Below, in pieces: positions 1 through 8,480 of a stretch of 29,639 bases of DNA. The position numbers were made by a program, and so were the translations under genes. The stretch's first letter is position 1. Each line of letters starts with the position of its first letter. This stretch comes from CAYWFU01 sp964457585. Its GTDB lineage: Bacteria > JACRDZ01. Below the pieces are notes generated by a model, which saw nothing but the letters and a program-made list of their open reading frames with translations, ran no database searches and had not been told where the DNA came from. The DNA lies in contig CAYWFU010000032.1 of assembly GCA_964457585.1 (NCBI GenBank), positions 1 to 29,639 of the forward strand. The letters run 5' to 3'.

Positions 1-2
1 CG

Positions 3-1001
3 CTTGTAGTTACAGCAAAAACATATAATGATAATCAAGGTATAACTGAAACACACCCAACACCGCTTTTTACATGGATAAAAAGCATATACGATTATAA
101 TAATCTTTATATGAGTTTTACTTTTGATAAGAGTACAAATTATCGCATATGGGCAAAAGATAATAATGGTAATCCAACACAGGATATAAAGGATGCAGAC
201 GACAATTTAGTTTTATTTCTTGATAAGAACAATGAATTTACTACAGAATATTCTGATAACATTGAACAAGAGGGATATAATAAACATCTTGTATATGATG
301 TTATTCCAAAAGATGGTTCACAAAACTTGGATCCTAAAAATACATTAGTTATAATTCATTTTGGTACGTATATATATGGATCAAAAATAAATGTGTATGA
401 AGATGATGTATTAATTGATACTACCAAAATTATAATTTCACAAAAAATTGATAAGTATTCATATCCAGAGATTGAATATCATACTGATGCAGAATTACAA
501 TTTGTTGATGAAATTAAATATAATAAATCCTATCGTGTTGAAGTAATATCAGCATCTTATGATTCTTCTTCTATTATTAATAATATTCCATTTACATTCT
601 CTTTTACTACTGCTATGCCAAGTATATATGTTTCTATAAAGGAAACTGATTGCCAAATTATAGTTAAAACAGCAGGAGATGTTTTTATGGATAAATCTGA
701 ATTAACCTCTGCTTTCAGCACTCAGCCTCCTGTAACCGGAGAATGGGTGATAGATAGTACATTTATAAATAATGCAATTTATAACTATGATCCAATACAA
801 TATGCAAATATGATGGTTAATTTCGGAGAATTTACAGCATACGAGCAGGATTATGATACAAAAGAGATGAAAAGCATGGGGAAATTTGCGAATACACCTT
901 TTTCACAAATGTTTACTGTAAATCCGGATATTACTGTTCCAGAACTTGAGAGTATCATAGTAAAAAAAATACTCCTGATACAACTGCTATTATTTCATTA
1001 A
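3..1001 (+). CDS. Ig-like (SbsA/Big_5-type) surface protein, N-terminal part, 5'-partial
   Basis: The frame is open from base 3, so the gene starts outside the window; the first internal ATG (111) is not a real start. The product is Asn/Asp/Tyr/Thr-rich with no catalytic motif and alternates beta-strand-like segments with short loops (for example the stretch ending PFTFSFTTAMPS near residue 200), as in stacked bacterial Ig-like domains of secreted adhesins or S-layer-like proteins. At the A8 run 962-969 this frame leaves the coding path and ends in an unrelated Leu/Ile-rich tail (KKILLIQLLLFH). The sequence from 968 in the -1 frame continues the protein as NTPDTTAIISLTF. This and the next entry are therefore one gene broken by a -1 shift. 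The family is inferred from Ig-like patterns, mostly in the second part. Confidence 0.7.
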   Translation, partial: LVVTAKTYNDNQGITETHPTPLFTWIKSIYDYNNLYMSFTFDKSTNYRIWAKDNNGNPTQDIKDADDNLVLFLDKNNEFTTEYSDNIEQEGYNKHLVYDVIPKDGSQNLDPKNTLVIIHFGTYIYGSKINVYEDDVLIDTTKIIISQKIDKYSYPEIEYHTDAELQFVDEIKYNKSYRVEVISASYDSSSIINNIPFTFSFTTAMPSIYVSIKETDCQIIVKTAGDVFMDKSELTSAFSTQPPVTGEWVIDSTFINNAIYNYDPIQYANMMVNFGEFTAYEQDYDTKEMKSMGKFANTPFSQMFTVNPDITVPELESIIVKKILLIQLLLFH

Positions 1002-1954
1002 CATTTAATGAGTATCTTGATAAGGATTCTGTAAAATCTAATAGCGCATTTTCAATAAAAGATAATAATAATCAATCATTGTTGATCAAAAAAGTAGACT
1101 CAGGAAATAATCGCTGGACTGATAATATAATAAAACTTACAACTGATTCTCTTTCTACAGAAGCTATATATACTCTAACAGTAACAGGAATAAAAGAATT
1201 TGGCGGACATTACTTCTTAGATACAACAGCGAATTTTACGTTTAATGGCTGGGTGGAAAAGATTACGTGTATTGCACCGCAAGATTATGATGCAGATGAT
1301 GATGGAAAAGTTCAACCGGTAAGAAAATTTGCTATAACCTTTAATGTACCAATGAAAGCAGATGATGATGTGTATACGATTAATGATCATATTATTATCG
1401 ACCCATATTATTCTCAATTTATTAATCAAAATTCTATATGGTTAAATCCAAATAGCAGATACACACTTATTACAACAGGAGTATATGAGGAAAATACATA
1501 TATTGGTTATTCGGATAGTTATTTTGTTGATATAGATAATACAACACTTAACGTGGCAGAAAATAAACTTAAATACGTCATCGGAAAAACTATATATCCA
1601 CAAAATCCATATTTAGATGTATCGTCTTACAAAATTAATTCTTCATTACAATTTACAGTAACCTTAAATTTAGCATCTGCTGTGGATTCAACTGCTACAA
1701 ATTCAATAAATTACACTTTAAGGGATTCAAATAATGCATCAGGAAATACTCTCAAAATAATTTCTGCTGATTTAAACAGTACTGGAACAGTGATTACTAT
1801 TACACTTGATAATAGCATACCTATGACATCTTATAAATACTATTATCTAACAATAAATAATGTTCACAGAAAAAATATAGATTTCCCAGCAGAAGAAGGA
1901 TGGGGAATTGTACTAAATAATTATTCAATTTATTCAGGTAATATTCCTAAATAA
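968..1954 (+). CDS. Ig-like (SbsA/Big_5-type) surface protein, C-terminal part after frameshift
   Basis: This continues the preceding frame. Reading from 968, just after the A8 run, gives a strand pattern typical of SbsA-type Ig domains: TAIISLTFNEYLDKDSV, and later RKFAITFNVPMKADDD, which resemble the family pattern 'itItFsepmd'. About three such modules can be made out (roughly 968-1245, 1255-1560 and 1620-1930). There is no SD sequence before the ATG-less start near 1079, so independent translation is unlikely. The protein ends at TAA 1952-1954 with no CFI-box or visible membrane anchor. It is probably an exported structural or adhesion protein. The alternative is that the break is only a sequencing error in a homopolymer and the gene is intact. 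Confidence 0.65.
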   Translation, partial: NTPDTTAIISLTFNEYLDKDSVKSNSAFSIKDNNNQSLLIKKVDSGNNRWTDNIIKLTTDSLSTEAIYTLTVTGIKEFGGHYFLDTTANFTFNGWVEKITCIAPQDYDADDDGKVQPVRKFAITFNVPMKADDDVYTINDHIIIDPYYSQFINQNSIWLNPNSRYTLITTGVYEENTYIGYSDSYFVDIDNTTLNVAENKLKYVIGKTIYPQNPYLDVSSYKINSSLQFTVTLNLASAVDSTATNSINYTLRDSNNASGNTLKIISADLNSTGTVITITLDNSIPMTSYKYYYLTINNVHRKNIDFPAEEGWGIVLNNYSIYSGNIPK

Positions 1955-2002
1955 TCATTTTTATAAGTAATTAAAAAGGAATGACACAACCTTTTGTATG
2001 TC

Positions 2003-2027
2003 ATCCCCGACATGTTTTATCGGGGAT
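2003..2027. repeat. Stem-loop behind the Ig-like gene
   Basis: Perfect 8-bp arms ATCCCCGA (2003-2010) and TCGGGGAT (2020-2027) surround a 9-nt loop. It lies 49 nt after the stop codon at 1954 and has no T-run after it, so it is not a classical intrinsic terminator. It may be a transcript-stabilising hairpin or a short palindromic repeat. Confidence 0.6.
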
Positions 2028-2029
2028 CT

Positions 2030-2154
2030 AACTTAAGGTATAGGAATTTGAAAGTATACATTTTCGCTCGATAAACTTGTACTCAACATTATTAATTGAG
2101 TATCGAGCAACTACATTGAAATTTTTGTAGTTGCCTGATTTATCAGGCTTAATT
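2030..2154 (+). repeat. REP/MITE-like three-hairpin element, copy A (expanded first hairpin)
   Basis: The order is a conserved edge (ACTTAAGGTATAG), hairpin 1 (GCTCGATA 2066-2073 with TATCGAGC 2101-2108), hairpin 2 (CAACTACA 2108-2115 with TGTAGTTG 2126-2133) and hairpin 3 (GCCTGAT 2133-2139 with ATCAGGC 2142-2148). Copies B, C and D share the unit. Here the short loop of hairpin 1 is replaced by a longer segment containing its own nested stem, ACTCAA (2081-2086) with TTGAGT (2096-2101). The element ends about 19 nt before the start codon of the FG-GAP gene, so it would lie in that gene's leader. Confidence 0.85.
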
Positions 2155-2172
2155 TAAAGAGGTGAAAATCTA

Positions 2173-5100
2173 ATGAATAATAAAATTTTGAAATTGGGTT
2201 TAGCTTTTTTTATAATAATTATTTTTTTCAAAAACATTATTTTTGGATTATCTTTTTTTACAGCACCCACTTATAAAACCGGAGATGCGCCTTATTACAT
2301 TGCAAGCAACGATTTTAACGGAGATAACAAATTAGACTTAGCTATTGTAAATTCCGGTTCTGATAATGTTTCGATTCTTCTCAATAATGGCGATGGTAGT
2401 TTCAAGCCGCAGGTAACATATAAAGTCGGAGATGATCCTCGATGTATTGTTTCCGGAGATTTTAATGGAGATAATAAATTAGATCTGGCTATTGCAAATT
2501 ATGCCTCAAATATTATTTCGATTCTTTCAGGTAATGGAGACGGTACTTTTCAGCAGCAAGTTACATATAATGCCGGTAATAATCCTCGAAGTCTAATTTC
2601 ACTGGACTTAAATGGAGATTCAAAATTAGACCTGGCAGCAGTAAATTATACTTCGAATGATATTTCAATTTTTATTAGCAATGGCGATGGTAGTTTTCAG
2701 CCGCAGGTTACATATAAAGCCGGAGATACGCCTTCATCCATTACAAGCGGAGATTTTAACGGAGATAACAAAATAGATTTAGCAGTAACAAATTCCGGCT
2801 CTGACAATGTTTCAATTCTTCTCGGAATTGGTGACGGCACGTTTAATACACAGGTAGCATATAAAGTTGGTGATAATCCTCGTTCAATCACCTGTGCAGA
2901 TTTTGATGGAGATTCAAAATTAGATTTAGCTATTGCAAACACAAGTTCCAATAATATTTCCATTCTTCTCGGTAATGGCGACGGTACTTTTCAAACGCAA
3001 ACTACTTTTGCAATGCAAGGTTCACCTTTATTTATTATAGCTAAAGATTTAAATAACGATAACAAATCGGATTTAGTTGTAACTAATTCTGATTTAGATA
3101 CTATTTCGGTTCTTCTTAATAATGGAGACGGCACGTTTGCAGACATTGCTTATATTGTTGGAGATGAACCGCGTTCTGTTATTTTTGGCGATTTTAATGG
3201 AGATAATAAGCCTGACCTCGCAGTAGCTAATACTAAATCCGACAATGTATCAATCTTCATAGGTTTTGGAAATGGGAATTTTAATGCTTCATCTATTTAT
3301 AATACAGGTAATTCACCTCAGTTTGCTTTTTCAGGAGATTTTAATGGAGATAATAAATTAGATCTGGCTATTGCAAATTCTGCATCCAATAATATTTCAA
3401 TTTTTATTGGAAATGGAGATGGAACTTTCGAGCTGCCAAAAACTTATGGTGGAATAGGACTTACTCCATACTTTATTACAATGGGTGATTTTGATGGAGA
3501 TAATAAACCAGACTTAGCAGTAGCAAATAAAGGTTCTAATGATATTTCAATTTATCCCGGTAATGGAGATGAAACTTTTGGAATTGAGTCAACTTTTGAT
3601 GTAGGGAATAGTCCTGTTTCTTTAGTCACAGGTGATTTTAATAGGGATGATAAACTGGATTTAGCAGTAGTAAATTCAGGTTCTAATACTGTTTCTATCC
3701 TTATCGGAAATGGAGATGGAACATTTCAAACACAGGTTACTTATAGTGTTGGATATAGTCCTTCCTGTATAATCACGGCTGATTTTAACAGAGATTACAA
3801 ATTAGATTTAGCAGTAACAAATTCAGGTTCAGGCAGTGTTTCGATTCTCTCTGGAAATGGAGATGGGACTTTTCAAAAACAGGTTAGTTATAGTACAGGG
3901 AGCAGTCCTTCCAGTATTATTTCAGGAGATTTTAACAAGGATAATAAACCTGATCTGGCAGTAACAAATTCAAGCGCTGATACTATTTCTATTCTTATTG
4001 GGAAAAGAGATGGAAGCTTTGAGAAGCAAGTTACATACAAAACAGGAGATGCTCCATCATCTATTATTTCAGGAGATTTTAATAAAGATAATAATCCGGA
4101 TTTAGCAGTAACAAATTCAGGTTCTGATAATATTTCAATTTTTATCGGTAATGGTAATGGAATTTTTGCATCACAGATTAATTTTAATACAGGGGATAAA
4201 CCTTTATCCATCTGTGGCGGGGATTTTAATGGAGATGATAAGTCTGATTTAATTATAACCAATTTTGGTTCGAATAACTTCTGGTCATTTTTTAACACTA
4301 CTCCGCAGGAAACGCATTTCATTAAGATTAATAATGAAACTCTCTATGCAGAAATAGATACTACTCGTGCATGTATAACAAGTTTAATTTATAAAAAAGG
4401 CAGTAATACTCAATTGATTGCTCCTCAATGGGGAGCATATTTAATAGATTTTGGTTCAGATCCGTGGATTGGGAATAAGCTCAAAAAAGATTGGGTAGTT
4501 GAAAGCCTGGATTCAACACAATCCAATCAAATAAAAATATCTTTCAAACATGCGCTGGGATTTGCAAATGAAATGCTTCTCTCATGGCAGGATGATCATA
4601 TAGATGTGCAATGTGATATTAATGCTCCGCAAGCGATTGAGACTTTTAATGTATTAAAACCAGGTGGCACATGGGAAGCTGATCAGGATAAATGGGCATT
4701 CCCGGCATTAGATACTACACAAACAGGAAATTTTTCATATCCCAGAATACACACAGGAATATATCCGCAGGATCATTCATGGGGAACACCAAAAGAGGGA
4801 TGGCTTGCTTTATGGGATAATAATATAGATGAAGTTTACGGTTTTACATTTTCCGGCGGATTTAAGGCGAAAATATGTAATGGTGTCGGTGCTTACCAGC
4901 ATTTTCTTTTTCCTGCCGGAACTTCACGTATTGCTTTTCATGTTGTTAAAACTAAGCCTGCTGTTGCGTATGAAGCAATCAGGGATAAATCAACAGGACC
5001 ATATCTTGCATTTACGACAAACGTAAATAGTATTTTTGCAAGTCCGGGAAATGAACTGACTTATACATTAGTTTATAGCAATACAGGGAGAACAGATGCT

Positions 5101-7431
5101 ACAAATACTATTATTGAAAGCATACTTCCGTCTGAGCTGGAGATTGTGGATGGGAGTATATCGAATGGAGGGAGTTATACCTCTGAAACACGGGAGATAA
5201 CATGGAATATCGGGACACTGGTATCAGGAGGGGCAGAGACAGTTACATTTAAGGCAAAAGTAGCTAATACTGTCTCAACAGGAGCAAAAATTATTACAAC
5301 AAGCAAGATATGGTGCAAAGAAGAGACTGTTGCAACATCTGCTCAAGCTATTACTACAGTTGGGGCGCCTATAATTACAAGTATTACGCCGGATAAAGGC
5401 GGAAATGCCGGGAGTGTGACAATAACGATTAAAGGTCAGAATCTTGATCCAAATGCGGTGGTGAAATTGGTAAAGGCAGGGGAACAGGATGTTGTTGCGA
5501 GTTATGTTGCGGGTTTAAACAGCGGGACTGGGATTACTGCAACTTTTGACTTTATAGGAAAAACATCTGGGGTTTATGACCTGATGGTTAATAATCCTGC
5601 GGGTGGTAATATTACTCTTTCCAATGGATTTACTATTGAACAAGGTGGGGAAGCGAAACTTTGGGTGGAGATTGTGGGGAAGGATACGATTCGGCCGGGA
5701 AGGGAAACAGTTTATATGTATCGGTATGGAAATGCTGGAAATGTGGATATTGCTATGGCTTTTTTGGAAATCGAATTGCCTTCTGGGTTTGTCTGTAAGG
5801 AGATTAAGGATAACGGTCATATTTTGTGGAATCAGAATACAGATTCAGATAGCCCACTTGTTTTTGTGACTGGTCCACTTAGTCTTGGTGAAGTTCACTC
5901 TCTTAGTGTAGTATTAATTGCAACAACACTCTCATCGCGACCTCAAAGTGTAAATCCCATAATTGTACCCATTTTGTATTATTTTGGAAAACAGTTAGCA
6001 TGGTCAGCAATTGAGAGATTTGCAAAATCATTTTTTAAACACAAATGGGATGAACATGGCCCCCCAGGTATTGATAATATTTATGAAGTAGACTGGATTA
6101 ATGCATTCAAATTAGCGTGGAAAGATTTCACGTCAAACGAGGGTCTTGCAAATTGGGGGATTAAATTTTGGTTTTCCAATATTAAAACACTAATGATAAA
6201 AAATCTTGAAAAACTTGGAAAAAATGGTGCAGCATATTACTTAAACAATTTATATATAACAATTGTGGATTTACCTAATTGGGCCAAAGTGTTAAGGGAA
6301 AACTTCAATAAGGACCCCAATTTCAACAAAGCAACACCTTCAGCAAAAATGGTTACTCGTGTTCGCCCCATCGACCCCAATGACAAAGCTGGACCCACTG
6401 GCTTCGACTCCGAAGATACACCTCAAGACCAACGGAAGCACTTCATACCACCTGATGTCCCAGTCCCATATATGGTCTTCTTCGAAAACATGGAATCCGC
6501 CAGTGCTGCTGCTCAAGAGGTGTTAATCACTGACCAGCTTGATTCAAATTTAGATTGGCAAACATTTTCAGCAGGTGATATGCAAATTGGCAACAACACA
6601 GTCTCAATTCCAGAAGGCATGCAAAATTTTAATACAACAGTTATCCTAAATTTTGAAACAACTTCTGCACAGGTTAGAATAAATTGTAATTTCGATACTT
6701 CTACAGGTATCGCAAAATGGTTATTACAGGGTAGAAACCCTTATGATACAAGTGAATTAGCAGATTTCCTTCCTCCGAATAAAGAAGCTATTGCTCCACA
6801 AGGAGAAGGCTGGATTTCATATAGCGTGAAACAAAAACCAAATTTACCAACAGGTACTGTGATTAAAAATAAAGCAAGAATTGATTTTGAAGTTGATATC
6901 CCACCTGAACCAATGGATACGCCTGAATATATTAATACTATTGATTCCGGATTACCAACAAGTAAAGTTAACGCTCTTTCAGCAAGCCAGAATTTTGATA
7001 GTTTTGATGTTACCTGGTCAGGCAGTGATGATACAGGAGGTTCCGGTATTAGAGATTACACTATTTATGTGTCAGATAATAATGGAGAATATGAATCATG
7101 GCTTACCAATACCAAAGAAACTTCAGGAATATTCAAAGGCAAAGCAAATCATACATATAAATTTTACAGCATTGCAGCGGATAATGTCGGAAATATTGAA
7201 TCTAAACTATCTGAACCTGATGCAGAAACCTCTATAAAAGAAGCTTCTGTAAATACCCAGGAAAATAAAAAGAAAACCAAAAAATTCTGTTTTATTACTG
7301 CAATAACAAAGGAAAAGCATTCCGGTATTTTAACAAAATTCAGAGACAATTATTTGTTTACAAATTATTTAGGAAGAACTTTTACAAACTTATACTATAA
7401 GATTTCACCTTTAATAATAAAATCATATTGA
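2173..7431 (+). CDS. Giant secreted FG-GAP/VCBS propeller protein with DUF11, TIG and CFI-box-like tail
   Basis: 1752 residues. ATG 2173 follows an SD-like GAGGTG about 8 nt upstream. Residues 1-26 form a Sec-type hydrophobic signal. Residues ~30-709 hold 14 FG-GAP/VCBS repeats of ~48 residues with Ca-binding-type loops (DFNGDNKLD pattern), enough for two seven-bladed propellers. Then come a beta-sandwich-like region (~715-950), a DUF11-like domain (~953-1050), an IPT/TIG domain (starting APIITSITPDKGGNAG, ~1064-1155), a second DUF11-like strand region, an atypical alpha-rich insert (~1240-1395), a module starting PIDPNDKAGP (~1398) resembling those of other large secreted proteins, an Fn3-like segment (~1600-1690) and a CFI-box-like tail from C1706 (CFITAIT, FRDNYL, YYKISP). 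Codon choice shifts visibly near 5400-5870 and 6360-6530. Likely a surface or secreted binding protein; the ligand is unknown. Confidence 0.88.
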   Translation: MNNKILKLGLAFFIIIIFFKNIIFGLSFFTAPTYKTGDAPYYIASNDFNGDNKLDLAIVNSGSDNVSILLNNGDGSFKPQVTYKVGDDPRCIVSGDFNGDNKLDLAIANYASNIISILSGNGDGTFQQQVTYNAGNNPRSLISLDLNGDSKLDLAAVNYTSNDISIFISNGDGSFQPQVTYKAGDTPSSITSGDFNGDNKIDLAVTNSGSDNVSILLGIGDGTFNTQVAYKVGDNPRSITCADFDGDSKLDLAIANTSSNNISILLGNGDGTFQTQTTFAMQGSPLFIIAKDLNNDNKSDLVVTNSDLDTISVLLNNGDGTFADIAYIVGDEPRSVIFGDFNGDNKPDLAVANTKSDNVSIFIGFGNGNFNASSIYNTGNSPQFAFSGDFNGDNKLDLAIANSASNNISIFIGNGDGTFELPKTYGGIGLTPYFITMGDFDGDNKPDLAVANKGSNDISIYPGNGDETFGIESTFDVGNSPVSLVTGDFNRDDKLDLAVVNSGSNTVSILIGNGDGTFQTQVTYSVGYSPSCIITADFNRDYKLDLAVTNSGSGSVSILSGNGDGTFQKQVSYSTGSSPSSIISGDFNKDNKPDLAVTNSSADTISILIGKRDGSFEKQVTYKTGDAPSSIISGDFNKDNNPDLAVTNSGSDNISIFIGNGNGIFASQINFNTGDKPLSICGGDFNGDDKSDLIITNFGSNNFWSFFNTTPQETHFIKINNETLYAEIDTTRACITSLIYKKGSNTQLIAPQWGAYLIDFGSDPWIGNKLKKDWVVESLDSTQSNQIKISFKHALGFANEMLLSWQDDHIDVQCDINAPQAIETFNVLKPGGTWEADQDKWAFPALDTTQTGNFSYPRIHTGIYPQDHSWGTPKEGWLALWDNNIDEVYGFTFSGGFKAKICNGVGAYQHFLFPAGTSRIAFHVVKTKPAVAYEAIRDKSTGPYLAFTTNVNSIFASPGNELTYTLVYSNTGRTDATNTIIESILPSELEIVDGSISNGGSYTSETREITWNIGTLVSGGAETVTFKAKVANTVSTGAKIITTSKIWCKEETVATSAQAITTVGAPIITSITPDKGGNAGSVTITIKGQNLDPNAVVKLVKAGEQDVVASYVAGLNSGTGITATFDFIGKTSGVYDLMVNNPAGGNITLSNGFTIEQGGEAKLWVEIVGKDTIRPGRETVYMYRYGNAGNVDIAMAFLEIELPSGFVCKEIKDNGHILWNQNTDSDSPLVFVTGPLSLGEVHSLSVVLIATTLSSRPQSVNPIIVPILYYFGKQLAWSAIERFAKSFFKHKWDEHGPPGIDNIYEVDWINAFKLAWKDFTSNEGLANWGIKFWFSNIKTLMIKNLEKLGKNGAAYYLNNLYITIVDLPNWAKVLRENFNKDPNFNKATPSAKMVTRVRPIDPNDKAGPTGFDSEDTPQDQRKHFIPPDVPVPYMVFFENMESASAAAQEVLITDQLDSNLDWQTFSAGDMQIGNNTVSIPEGMQNFNTTVILNFETTSAQVRINCNFDTSTGIAKWLLQGRNPYDTSELADFLPPNKEAIAPQGEGWISYSVKQKPNLPTGTVIKNKARIDFEVDIPPEPMDTPEYINTIDSGLPTSKVNALSASQNFDSFDVTWSGSDDTGGSGIRDYTIYVSDNNGEYESWLTNTKETSGIFKGKANHTYKFYSIAADNVGNIESKLSEPDAETSIKEASVNTQENKKKTKKFCFITAITKEKHSGILTKFRDNYLFTNYLGRTFTNLYYKISPLIIKSY

Positions 7432-7527
7432 CAGGATTAAACAGGATTGAAATATTATAAAATTATAATACATTATAAAAAAATAATATTAATATTTTTA
7501 AATCCCGTAAATCCTGTTAATCCTGTC
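7430..7527. repeat. Inverted GACAGGATT/AATCCTGTC repeats with trailing T-run
   Basis: A left arm at 7430-7448 (GACAGGATTAAACAGGATT) and a right arm at 7510-7527 (AATCCTGTTAATCCTGTC) are inverted copies with one extra A on the left; an imperfect further unit starts at 7501. The arms flank ~60 nt of A+T-rich sequence and a T6 run follows at ~7535. It begins just before the end of the FG-GAP gene and could terminate its transcript. A third related copy follows the next gene at 7950. Confidence 0.7.
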
Positions 7528-7576
7528 AAATAGGTTTTTTGTTTAATATTATTAAATAAACAATAGGATTAAAAAT

Positions 7577-7948
7577 ATGAAATATGAAGAAATAACCAGA
7601 GAAATATTAAAAGTTGCTTTTAAAGTTCATAAAACACTTGGTTTTGGATTTCTTGAAAAAGTGTATCAAAATGCTATGGTTATAGAATTTAAAAAAAATG
7701 GTTTAAAAGTTGAGGCAGAAAAGCCAATTAAAGTATATTATGAAAATAATGTTGTCGGTGAATATCAAGCAGATTTAGTAATAGAGGATAAGATAATTGT
7801 GGAATTAAAAGCAGTTGAAGAGTTAAATAAAAAGTTTGAAGTCCAATTAGTTAATTATTTGACTGCAACAGGATTAGAAGTTGGATTGTTGCTTAATTTT
7901 GGCAAAGAAAGTTTACAATATAAGCGTAAAGTAAAAAATCTTGAATAA
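7577..7948 (+). CDS. GxxExxY protein
   Basis: 123 residues. ATG 7577 is preceded by AGGA about 8 nt upstream. The defining motif is visible as GFLEKVY (residues ~24-30), and the C-terminal half contains ADLVIEDKIIVELKA, a D...ExK arrangement like that of PD-(D/E)XK nuclease folds. The length is normal for the family. The biochemical role of GxxExxY proteins is not established. The gene lies between AATCCTGT-type repeats (7430-7527 and 7950-7967), so it may move or be inherited as a unit with them; that is inference. Confidence 0.88.
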   Translation: MKYEEITREILKVAFKVHKTLGFGFLEKVYQNAMVIEFKKNGLKVEAEKPIKVYYENNVVGEYQADLVIEDKIIVELKAVEELNKKFEVQLVNYLTATGLEVGLLLNFGKESLQYKRKVKNLE

Positions 7949-7949
7949 A

Positions 7950-7967
7950 AATCCTGTAAATCCTGTC
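7950..7967 (+). repeat. AATCCTGT-type direct repeat behind the GxxExxY gene
   Basis: AATCCTGTAAATCCTGTC is a near-copy of the right arm at 7510-7527. It starts 1 nt after the GxxExxY stop codon, so the gene is bracketed by copies of the same short repeat. Confidence 0.65.
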
Positions 7968-7974
7968 AAGTAAC

Positions 7975-8082
7975 TTAATTAAAATTTTTAGGGTGTTGAT
8001 CCTTTTTTCTAGTAATAAAAAGAGCGAATATTAAGGCAACAATAGCAAAAATCGCAAGTGAAGCTGTAATTAAATTAACCAT
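7975..8082 (-). CDS. Small single-span membrane protein, 35 residues
   Basis: On the minus strand ATG 8082 is preceded by AAGGAG with normal spacing. The product starts MVNLITASLAIFAIVALIF, continues ALFITRKKDQHPKNFN and stops at 7977-7975. It is one hydrophobic helix followed by a positively charged tail, typical of a small inner-membrane protein with a cytoplasmic C-terminus. Its start lies 2 nt after the stop codon of the restored reading frame of the upstream gene (8085-8290), and its SD sequence lies inside that gene, which suggests translational coupling. Function is unknown. Confidence 0.6.
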   Translation of the reverse strand: MVNLITASLAIFAIVALIFALFITRKKDQHPKNFN

Positions 8083-8084
8083 GA

Positions 8085-8290
8085 TCAGTTCTCCTTAAAA
8101 AGAATCATAGCAGTTAAATAAATTATCAAAGCAGCTATAAATGCAATGATATAATGATATAATGTAATGATTTAATTGGTGAATTGGGTATAAATCCACC
8201 AATAATATACACAGCAATAATAGTTTTAGATATATCAAGAAGAAATTTTGCTGTTTGTTCTTTTTGATTCTTATTAAAATTCATATCCAT
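8085..8290 (-). pseudogene. Small two-span membrane protein frameshifted by an 8-bp tandem duplication
   Basis: On the minus strand ATG 8290 (or 8284) opens a frame starting MDMNFNKNQKEQTAKFLLDI, with a first hydrophobic segment SKTIIAVYIIGGFIP. The frame stops early as SLHL. Plus-strand positions 8149-8156 and 8157-8164 are identical octamers (ATATAATG). Taking out one octamer joins the frame to HYIIAFIAALIIYLTAMILF-KEN and a TGA at 8087-8085, giving a 65-residue protein with two membrane segments that ends 2 nt before the next small gene. It is therefore off in this sequence, either a recent mutation or a slippage switch. No clear SD is seen before ATG 8290. Confidence 0.6.
8149..8164. repeat. 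Tandem octamer inside a small membrane protein gene
   Basis: Two perfect copies of ATATAATG (8149-8156, 8157-8164) follow a partial copy at 8145-8148. The unit is not a multiple of three, so gain or loss of one copy changes the reading frame of the minus-strand gene. Confidence 0.85.
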
Positions 8291-8370
8291 TGAAATAATA
8301 TTAACATAATTAAATAAAAAGAATCAAGTAAAATTTTGTTTTATTGTTTTATAAATTCTTTCAAATAAAT

Positions 8371-8460
8371 TTAAATTAAGCCTGATAAATCAGGCAACTA
8401 CAAAAATTTCAATGTAGTTGCTCGATTTATCGAGCGTTTCAAATTTCTATACCTTTAAAT
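8371..8460 (-). repeat. REP/MITE-like three-hairpin element, copy B (inverted)
   Basis: The element runs on the minus strand relative to copies A and C. It shows the GCCTGATAAATCAGGC hairpin, the CAACTACA/TGTAGTTG hairpin, the GCTCGATTTATCGAGC hairpin, then the TTTCAAATTTCTATACC edge. It ends 10 nt before the GGAGG of the LVIVD gene, so it sits in that gene's leader although in the opposite orientation to copy A. Confidence 0.88.
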
Positions 8461-8480
8461 ATTAAAACGGAGGTAGTAAA

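Noticed and set aside
1217..1429. Minus-strand frame of 70 residues in the Ig-like gene.
   Set aside because: It has no SD, no family pattern and lies entirely within the plus-strand coding sequence.
2003..2027. Strong hairpin as an intrinsic terminator of the Ig-like gene.
   Set aside because: No T-run follows the stem; it is listed only as a stem-loop.
2697..4322. Long minus-strand open frames across the FG-GAP region.
   Set aside because: They are shadows produced by the repeated codons of the plus-strand gene; they have no SD and no recognisable protein.
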